From assembly GCA_029866965.1 (NCBI GenBank), contig CP123444.1, positions 1,467,501 through 1,531,500 on the forward strand: a stretch of DNA of 64,000 bases, written 5' to 3'. Origin of the DNA: Flavobacteriaceae bacterium YJPT1-3 (GTDB taxonomy: Bacteria > Bacteroidota > Bacteroidia > Flavobacteriales > Flavobacteriaceae). This document shows, one piece after another, positions 61,301-64,000 of this stretch. The notes beneath the pieces are model-generated. The model saw only the letters and a list, made by a program, of their open reading frames with translations, had not been told where the DNA came from and did no database searches. Within the stretch, counting starts at the first letter, position 1. Each line of letters opens with the position of its first letter. The position numbers and the translations under genes are program-made.

Positions 61301-61663
61301 ACCCACTCCGGCCTGCTCCGTAATGTCTTCAAACTGAAAATTCCCTTTGTTCAGGTACAGTCGATTGGACTCCATATTCGCGGTCATATAGATATCCGCG
61401 AGACCATCATTATTGATGTCACCAATAGCCACCCCGCCACCATTGTAGAAGTTTCGGTATTTAAAAATGTTGAAGTCCTTTTGGTTGGCGATCGCGTTGA
61501 CAAAATCGATGCCGGTCTTTTCAGAAGATTTCAGCTCAAAGAGGGTTGGCTCCGTATCGAGCTCCTGAGTTTCTTTAGATTCTTGCTCCTTATTACAGGA
61601 GTATAGGGTGAAAAGGCTGAGTAGACCTAGGAAGGTCAGCGTACTGAGCGAATTAATTTTCAT
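58298..61663 (-). CDS. FG-GAP/ASPIC-UnbV lipoprotein, paralog 2
   Basis: A 1121-residue lipoprotein (cysteine 23 in TLYSCNKE) with the same plan: FG-GAP propeller repeats (GDINNDGLADIYM, ADVNADGLLDIYV), ASPIC/UnbV marker GLGSTPKIDSLRVVWP, then a second set of repeats. It shares extensive sequence pattern with the proteins at 55036 and 61653, so the three are tandem paralogs that have diverged. It overlaps its upstream neighbour by 11 bp and downstream neighbour by 8 bp. Confidence 0.88.
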   Translation of the reverse strand: MKINSLSTLTFLGLLSLFTLYSCNKEQESKETQELDTEPTLFELKSSEKTGIDFVNAIANQKDFNIFKYRNFYNGGGVAIGDINNDGLADIYMTANMESNRLYLNKGNFQFEDITEQAGVGGNKPWSTGVTMADVNADGLLDIYVSNAGNSEGNNHDNDLYINNGDLTFTEQAAKYNLAKTGFSTHASFFDYDKDGDLDVYILNNSNIPVSGLGYAEQREVRAQDWKSINPNFRGVGDLLMRNDGDTFTDVSEEAGIYGSLIGFGLGVMVTDINQDLWPDLYISNDFYERDYLYINNQDGTFTEDIKNWTSRLSLSAMGVDMADINNDGLQDIFITDMLPEKEERVKSVMEFDGYDVFKLKQSKDFYQQYIQNTLQINNGNGSFSETAYFSGVDATDWSWAGLLVDLDNDGYRDIFVTNGINHDLTDLDFVDFFANEIIRDMAVTGKLKAIDSIINKMPTTPLPNYAFENKRDLTFENSTAKWGLDQLSMSNGSAYGDLDNDGDLDLVINNVNMPSFIYENKTNELTDHHYLKIKFEGNQKNPFGVGVSVWLYRDKEVFFQEMIPSRGFQSSMEYGMTIGLGSTPKIDSLRVVWPNDKTQLLTAVEADQEIKLVLTDAQETYTPRKRTSKKTLLKPVENGILVAHQENAYNDFDYEGLIAKKLSQEGPALAVGDVNGDGNEDLFLGGAKNQSGTLYLHRGGGKLENKTTNPFDQDSAYEDTAAAFFDADGDGDLDLMVASGGNEVGSNNDLRPRLYVNNGKGGFSKSAQEIPSAQQNMAVIAPHDFDNDGDVDVFIGSRSVVGVYGIDPEHLFLENNGDGTFTDATERVAYDLKDAGMITDAVWVDIDGDDKLDLVTTSEWGSPGIYLNSGRRLRFMESDLDALKGWWNTIATADLDNDGDQDLILGNEGTNLHYRPTADSPMKLFINDYDSNGTIEQITTYQENGEYYPIHQKKEITAQVVSLKKENIKASDYAKRTVGELFNPEIFKNSIVKTVNTSQSVIAINKGKGAFTVQKLPYQVQLSCICGIACTDLNKDGYLDLILGGNNFEFKPQYSQLDGNYGNVLLSNGALDYTWQNYDESGFFIRDEIKHLEVFRDRSDKRYLIAAVNDQQPKIYALDD

Positions 61664-64000
61664 GCTTTAGAAATATAGGGAGATCATTGTTCCGTCCTAC
61701 AACGTAATACTCCTGCTTATTTATGTTCATTTTTTCTATGCTTCTGGAGGCCCCTTGGATGGATAGTGAAGAGGGTTGGTTAGGAATAAAGAACCCCTGA
61801 GAATCATTGAGCAAAATTAAGCCATGAAGACCATCCAGCCGGCCTAACTGGGTGCTAATTTCGTAATTATTACCCACTAATAAAAGGTCGTCAAATCCAT
61901 CATTATTAAAATCGTCTAGGGCCATATCGAAAACAGCCGAAGTTTGAGCCAGAAAAGGAAGGGGGCGTCCTTTAAAGGTATTATCACCTAGATTTTCGAA
62001 GTAATGGCTAGCCAATTCAAAGACCTTCTTCTGCTCCGCTTGCTGGAGTTGTTCTTCCGGGAAGAGTTCGTTTAATTTCGCTTTCGCGAAAGCGGAATAA
62101 CTCAAAAATTCTTTGTTCAGCCCGGGGAGTTGCTTGACCAGTTCATCTTTGGAAACAAATAAAGTCTCCTCACCCTGATAAAAGTAGGTGACCAGGGGAT
62201 CGATCTTTCCGTTGTTGTCAAAATCATGGCGATACAGCTTCAGGGGCTGGTCAGGACTGGCTGTTAGTCGGGTATTCAGTCCCCAATTACCCACCACCAG
62301 ATCCATGTCTCCGTCCTGATCGAAATCAGCTACTTTTAAACAATTCCACCATCCGTGGGTTTGATCCAGTCCTGAATTAGAAGCGGGGCGCAGTTGTTGT
62401 CCGTCATTGTAGAAAATCCGGATGGGCATCCAATGGCCTGCGAATAGGGCATCCGGATAACCATTATGGTCGAGGTCGATCCAGAGGGCGTCTTGTACAT
62501 TGCCCAAACCAGTTATTTCAGGAGCATAGGTGGCTGTGACGTCTTTAAAACTAGCCTTACCGTCATTGGTCAGCAGTAGGTGCCGCGGACTTGCACCAAA
62601 TTCGTGGGGAACCAGATTGGAAGTGATCAAGATATCCTGATCACCATCCTGATCGATATCGGCGGGTCGTAGCTGAGAGACGTTGATCGAGAGTTCCGGT
62701 AGGGCAGAAGGTTGCACTTTAAACCCCTGATCGGGGGTATAGGTATAAAGACGAGGTTGCAGGCGTTCTCCTTGCTCAAATTCATTCCCGCCACTACCAA
62801 GAAGCAAGTCGGGATAACCATCGCCATTGGCGTCAAATAGGGCCAGGGCCGTATCTTCATTCAACAAATGATTTTTTTCTTCCGGTAAAGCTACCCGACG
62901 TAATTGGCCATTTTCCTGCAGATAGACTGAGGTAGCCTGACCCTTGGCGCCCAGGATGACTAAATCGTCCTCCCCGTTGCGATCAAAGTCGGTTACGCCC
63001 ACCCGCGGACCCAGATTGGTACTCGCATAAGGAATTAAAGGATCCCGGCTGAACTCGATGGAACTCCCATCCCGATGCACAAAATCAAGGAGCGAATCGA
63101 CCTGTTTCCACTGAGGTCCATAGGGTCTCCTAGAAGTTGGTTTGGGCGGTAGCGCTTGTTGTTGTTGGATGACCAGGGTCGTATCTGAAGGAACAGTACG
63201 AAGTACAGACTCGGCTCCACCGGGCCAGATAACCCGTAGACTATCAATTGGAGTGTCTGCATCCCAGCCAAAGAATACTTCAGGAGCTACCGCAGATAAG
63301 TAACCACGTGTGCTAAAGTTTTCCTGATATTGAAAATCGTCACCCTGATACAAATAGAATTTAGCCCCAATTCCTTGCGTATTTTTGCCTGTACCTTCCA
63401 GACGTAGTTTTAAATGATGTCTTTGAAAGGTTTGCGTAGCCGTGTTGATCAAGACCGTAGCCGGTTCATTCACATTGTTGATGACCAGGTCCAAATCGCC
63501 GTCATTATCCAGATCGCCATAGGCCGCGCCATTACTATAGCTTTTTTTTGCCGGGAGCCAATCTTGAGAAACATCTTCAAACTCCAGCCCGGTTTGATTT
63601 CGGTAGAGGTAGTTTTCGGTATGTATGGTCGGTAATCGATCAATGTATTGAAGCGCCTTGGCACTCATTTTGGCGCCTAATTCCTGTTGGATGCTGCTTT
63701 CTGAGATAAAATTGACAAAATCCATATCGTTGGTTGCGCCCAGAATACCATTGGTGATGAAGACATCTTTTAATCCGTCATTGTCGAAGTCGGCGATCAA
63801 GGGGCACCAGGACCATTCGGTCGCGGGAAGCCCGCTTAAGAAGGCAGTTTCTGTAAACTGGTTGTTACCTAAATTGAGGTGCAAGGCATTTTGCATGAAT
63901 TGGGGTTCATAGCCGTAGCGTAGTTGATTTTGATAAATGGGGTAAGCATATTCGACCCCGGATTTCTTCAAGGTTTCTAGATTTTCCGGAAGCATGTCCA
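61653..64000 (-). CDS. FG-GAP/ASPIC-UnbV protein, paralog 3 (partial)
   Basis: The window cuts the 5' end; about 780 residues are visible. It starts mid-repeat with MLPENLETLK, whose equivalent in the two paralogs (MLPQDERVLKSSE and MLPEKEERVKS) lies about 300-330 residues into the protein, so roughly 300 residues are missing upstream. ASPIC/UnbV is marked by WDADTPIDSLRVIWPGG; the C-terminal propeller ends near FDMALDDFNNDGFDDLLL. It is the leftmost visible member of the tandem trio in transcription order. The palindrome at 62080 encodes AFAKA. Confidence 0.85.
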   Translation of the reverse strand, partial: DMLPENLETLKKSGVEYAYPIYQNQLRYGYEPQFMQNALHLNLGNNQFTETAFLSGLPATEWSWCPLIADFDNDGLKDVFITNGILGATNDMDFVNFISESSIQQELGAKMSAKALQYIDRLPTIHTENYLYRNQTGLEFEDVSQDWLPAKKSYSNGAAYGDLDNDGDLDLVINNVNEPATVLINTATQTFQRHHLKLRLEGTGKNTQGIGAKFYLYQGDDFQYQENFSTRGYLSAVAPEVFFGWDADTPIDSLRVIWPGGAESVLRTVPSDTTLVIQQQQALPPKPTSRRPYGPQWKQVDSLLDFVHRDGSSIEFSRDPLIPYASTNLGPRVGVTDFDRNGEDDLVILGAKGQATSVYLQENGQLRRVALPEEKNHLLNEDTALALFDANGDGYPDLLLGSGGNEFEQGERLQPRLYTYTPDQGFKVQPSALPELSINVSQLRPADIDQDGDQDILITSNLVPHEFGASPRHLLLTNDGKASFKDVTATYAPEITGLGNVQDALWIDLDHNGYPDALFAGHWMPIRIFYNDGQQLRPASNSGLDQTHGWWNCLKVADFDQDGDMDLVVGNWGLNTRLTASPDQPLKLYRHDFDNNGKIDPLVTYFYQGEETLFVSKDELVKQLPGLNKEFLSYSAFAKAKLNELFPEEQLQQAEQKKVFELASHYFENLGDNTFKGRPLPFLAQTSAVFDMALDDFNNDGFDDLLLVGNNYEISTQLGRLDGLHGLILLNDSQGFFIPNQPSSLSIQGASRSIEKMNINKQEYYVVGRNNDLPIFLKHEN
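62080..62093. repeat. 14-bp palindrome GCTTTCGCGAAAGC
   Basis: Perfect copy in the third FG-GAP gene, read as AFAKA on the minus strand, between a helical segment and the next repeat. Confidence 0.9.

Noticed and set aside
52981-64000. Possible CRISPR or tandem DNA repeats in the FG-GAP region
   Set aside because: The recurring words encode D-x-N-x-D-G protein repeats with variable spacing; there are no uniform repeat-spacer units, and no cas genes in the window.

Overview
The window is chromosomal DNA from a member of the Bacteroidota, most likely a marine Flavobacteriaceae. The evidence is the protein families present (LytTR two-component pair, ASPIC/UnbV FG-GAP lipoproteins, DUF2141, YaiO and DUF2490 outer-membrane proteins, TIGR00366 short-chain fatty-acid transporter, flavobacterial 'GIGT..P..SA.LDV' secreted protein), a TTTG/TA..TTTG-type promoter in front of the tRNA-Leu locus, and many TTG/GTG or SD-less starts. 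The species cannot be named from the sequence. Layout. 1-3 kb: end of an MmcQ/YjbR protein, a membrane-anchored MutS-like ATPase and a YdjM-type membrane hydrolase. 3-10.7 kb: a trans-4-hydroxyproline catabolic cluster with a divergent AraC regulator, DapA-family deaminase, ketoglutarate-semialdehyde dehydrogenase, secreted DUF885 peptidase, 4-hydroxyproline 2-epimerase and DadA-type D-amino-acid dehydrogenase. 10.7-18.5 kb: housekeeping and hypothetical genes, including a BlaI/BlaR1-like pair with two visible operators, and an M20 dipeptidase. 18.5-19 kb: tRNA-Leu(UAG) preceded by a truncated, insertion-bearing tRNA-Leu copy. 18.9-35.1 kb: a ~16 kb island bounded by two 90-bp direct repeats (one mismatch). 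The left copy lies in the tRNA-Leu terminator and the right copy lies next to a decayed tyrosine-integrase gene. Its cargo is a sigma-54 activator with a divergent RND efflux/oxidoreductase operon and a second operon (class III cyclase, LpxR-like lipid A deacylase, TetR, K+ channel, DoxX, DUF2141, beta-barrel). 35-42.5 kb: fatty-acid transporter, a likely exopolysaccharide cluster (degenerate receiver, HEAT-like membrane protein, processive GT2, YaiO barrel), DUF2490 and VIT1 proteins. 43-45 kb: LytS/LytT-type pair. 44.8-52.8 kb: fructan/sucrose genes (GH32, sugar porter, fructokinase) divergent from LacI, beta-phosphoglucomutase and a GH65 disaccharide phosphorylase broken by a 1-nt frameshift. 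52.8-64 kb: a tight minus-strand operon of three large ASPIC/UnbV FG-GAP proteins, a vanadium-haloperoxidase-like lipoprotein and a GyrI-like protein, probably the tail of a polysaccharide or outer-membrane nutrient locus extending beyond the window. A genome-wide theme is a 14-bp palindrome, GCTTTCGCGAAAGC. It occurs 13 times perfectly (plus at least three one-base variants), nearly always inside genes and read in several frames (AFAKA, LSRK, FRES). No perfect copy lies between 19,997 and 40,523, a stretch that covers most of the island. How the genes work together: the hydroxyproline genes form a complete route from Hyp (possibly peptide-bound) to 2-oxoglutarate. The GH32 and GH65 sets feed fructose and glucose phosphates to glycolysis. 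The island looks like imported envelope-stress and efflux cargo. The last operon looks like surface lipoproteins belonging to a nutrient-acquisition locus.
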